Assembly: GCF_028890485.2 (NCBI RefSeq)
Contig: NZ_JARCHV010000002.1
Span: 1,302,001-1,366,000 of the forward strand
From: Planococcus sp. SK3692
GTDB lineage: Bacteria > Bacillota > Bacilli > Bacillales_A > Planococcaceae
Direction of reading: 5' to 3'
Length of the DNA: 64,000 nucleotides
Below are positions 62,827-64,000 of the stretch, one piece after another. A program made the position numbers and the translations under genes. The first letter of the stretch is position 1. Every line of letters begins with the position of its first letter. The notes under the pieces were generated by a model. It did no database searches, had not been told where the DNA came from, and saw nothing but the letters and a program-made list of their open reading frames with translations.

Positions 62827-64000
62827 ATGAATTCCCAAAAATATATCGTTGTCGATATCGAAACAACGGGCCATTCCCCTGCAAAAGGTGACCGGATCAT
62901 CCAACTGGCGATGGTGGCGATCGAACAAGGTGAAATTGTTAGTACATATACGAAATTCATCAATCCGCAGCGGAAAATTCCGGCGTTCATACAGGATTTG
63001 ACCAATATTACAGAGCGTGACGTAGAAGGTGCGGAGCCTTTTGAAGCGTATGCTGAGGAAATCTACAGGCAATTGGAAGGCGCTATTTTCATTGCCCATA
63101 ATATCCATTTTGATTTGCCATTTTTGCAAGCAGAACTGAGCCGTGCCGGTATGCCGAAATGGCAAGGGCTGGCCATGGATACAGTGGAGCTTTCACGTCT
63201 CGTCTATCCGACGGCCTTCAGTTATAAATTGCAGGACATTGCGGCAGAACAAGGCATCAGCTTGACCAATGCGCACCGTGCCGACGACGATGCCTTGGCG
63301 ACGGCAGAATTGTTTTTACGTGCGAAACAGGAATTGTCTGAACTTCCGTACGATACACTTGTCCTGTTGCATAAACGGTCTTTCCAATTAAAATCAGACT
63401 TGTCGCGCTTGCTGTTTGAAATTACGCAGCAAAAACGCAATGGCCAAGCTGATCGATATGGCCGATTCCGAGGTATTCCGATCGTTCCTAAATCGGAGCG
63501 TGTGCAAACCTTGACTGATTCACAGCAGCAGTCCACTTGGCGAAAAGGGCTGGAAACGGTTAAGCCGGAATACGAACAGCGGCCGAGCCAAGTCGCGATG
63601 ATGCGGGCGGTGGAGCAGGCGATCCACGAACGCAGTGAGCTGGTAATTGAAGCGTCGACTGGCATGGGTAAGACACTCGGCTATTTGTTGCCAGCAGCGG
63701 CTTATGCCAGAGATTCCGGCAAACAAGTGGTCATCAGTACGTATACGACCCATCTGCAGGATCAACTCGTCTCCAAGGAAGTCAAGCTGGCGGAAGAGTT
63801 TCTTGGCGCCAAGATTCACGTAGCACTCATCAAAGGGCTGTCGCATTATATCGATTTGGGACGCTTTTTCGAACTGCTCCACGGAGAAGATGAGTCATAT
63901 GACGAAACCTTCACAATCATGCAGATCATGGTCTGGCTGACTTCAACACGGACCGGCGATTTGAATGAATTGAACGTGTCAAGCGGCGGCCAATTGCTGG
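62827..64000 (+). CDS. dinG: DinG-like 3'-5' exonuclease/helicase, partial (C-terminus beyond right edge)
   Basis: N-terminal DEDD exonuclease fused to an XPD/DinG-type superfamily 2 helicase, as in Gram-positive DinG. 391 residues are visible. The exonuclease motifs are VVDIETTG (8-15), HNIHFDLPFL (about 92-101) and HRADDDALATAELF (about 137-150). Helicase Walker A is EASTGMGKTLG (about 278-288) and VISTYTTHLQDQL follows. Where relatives often have KGRxxYxC with an iron-sulfur cysteine, this protein has KGLSHYIDLGRFF. No cysteine occurs anywhere in the visible part, so it is unlikely to carry the Fe-S cluster. GAGGGGTT precedes the ATG. Confidence 0.93.
   Translation, partial: MNSQKYIVVDIETTGHSPAKGDRIIQLAMVAIEQGEIVSTYTKFINPQRKIPAFIQDLTNITERDVEGAEPFEAYAEEIYRQLEGAIFIAHNIHFDLPFLQAELSRAGMPKWQGLAMDTVELSRLVYPTAFSYKLQDIAAEQGISLTNAHRADDDALATAELFLRAKQELSELPYDTLVLLHKRSFQLKSDLSRLLFEITQQKRNGQADRYGRFRGIPIVPKSERVQTLTDSQQQSTWRKGLETVKPEYEQRPSQVAMMRAVEQAIHERSELVIEASTGMGKTLGYLLPAAAYARDSGKQVVISTYTTHLQDQLVSKEVKLAEEFLGAKIHVALIKGLSHYIDLGRFFELLHGEDESYDETFTIMQIMVWLTSTRTGDLNELNVSSGGQLL

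Overview
The window reads as chromosomal core DNA of a low-to-moderate GC Bacillota of the order Bacillales. It is most likely a non-sporulating member of the Planococcaceae (Planococcus or a close relative). The evidence is gene order: from about 5.2 kb to the right edge it follows the Bacillus subtilis yqkF-nudF-fur-xerD-deoB ... resABCDE-sigX ... cmk-rpsA-der-gpsA-hbs-folE-mtrB-hepS-menG-hepT-ndk-aro ... qcrABC ... dapB-mgsA-bshA-cca-birA-pan-dinG arrangement. Every sporulation gene that sits in those intervals in B. subtilis is missing (the spoIIA operon, dacF, spoVA, spmAB, sleB/ypeB, spoIVA, ypjB). Menaquinone synthesis, a Rieske/cytochrome b/c complex and bacillithiol genes fit this group. 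I see no prophage, insertion sequence, CRISPR array, rRNA or tRNA gene.

Layout. 0-5 kb: a partial HMG-CoA lyase (minus strand) divergent from a thiolase, a flotillin gene with a sigma-W-type promoter, and small or orphan genes. 5-13.3 kb: yqkF, nudF, fur, xerD, deoB-pdp, lysA with a tiny overlapping ORF, ribT, and a DUF309 gene. 13.4-23.5 kb: scpA-scpB-rluB, the cytochrome c maturation operon resABC, the resDE two-component system, and sigX-rsiX behind a textbook sigma-X promoter. 23.5-32.4 kb: an FMN riboswitch with ribU, ferredoxin, ypbB-recS, a LysM protein, a CBS protein, a phosphoesterase, bacillithiol disulfide reductase, asparaginase and prsW. 32.5-40 kb: cmk-plsC-rpsA-fni, der, gpsA, yphE-yphF-like genes and HU. 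40.1-51.8 kb: folE, TRAP (mtrB), menaquinone genes hepS-menG-hepT, ndk, the aroC-aroB-aroH-tyrA-aroA shikimate run, and ypiA-ypiB-ypiF. 51.9-64 kb: qcrABC, ypjA, a Zn-peptidase, a YitT-family gene, the MazG-like ypjD, dapB-mgsA-bshA-cca-birA, panC-panD behind a candidate attenuator, and the first two thirds or less of dinG.

How the genes work together. resABC builds c-type cytochromes, resDE is the respiratory regulator, qcrABC is a c-cytochrome client, and hepS/menG/hepT supply menaquinone; the window therefore carries much of the quinone-to-cytochrome-c respiratory branch. aroC-B-H-tyrA-A makes chorismate and the tyrosine precursor, and chorismate also feeds menaquinone. floT (sigma-W type), sigX-rsiX and prsW form an envelope-stress layer.

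The most informative oddities are losses and leader structures rather than a new machine. panB, bshB1, the trp/hisC block, cheR and the rib operon are absent where B. subtilis has them, while their companions (panCD, bshA, TRAP, ribT) remain. The panC and folE leaders and the rluB promoter carry structure worth testing. I found no convincing undescribed multi-gene system.
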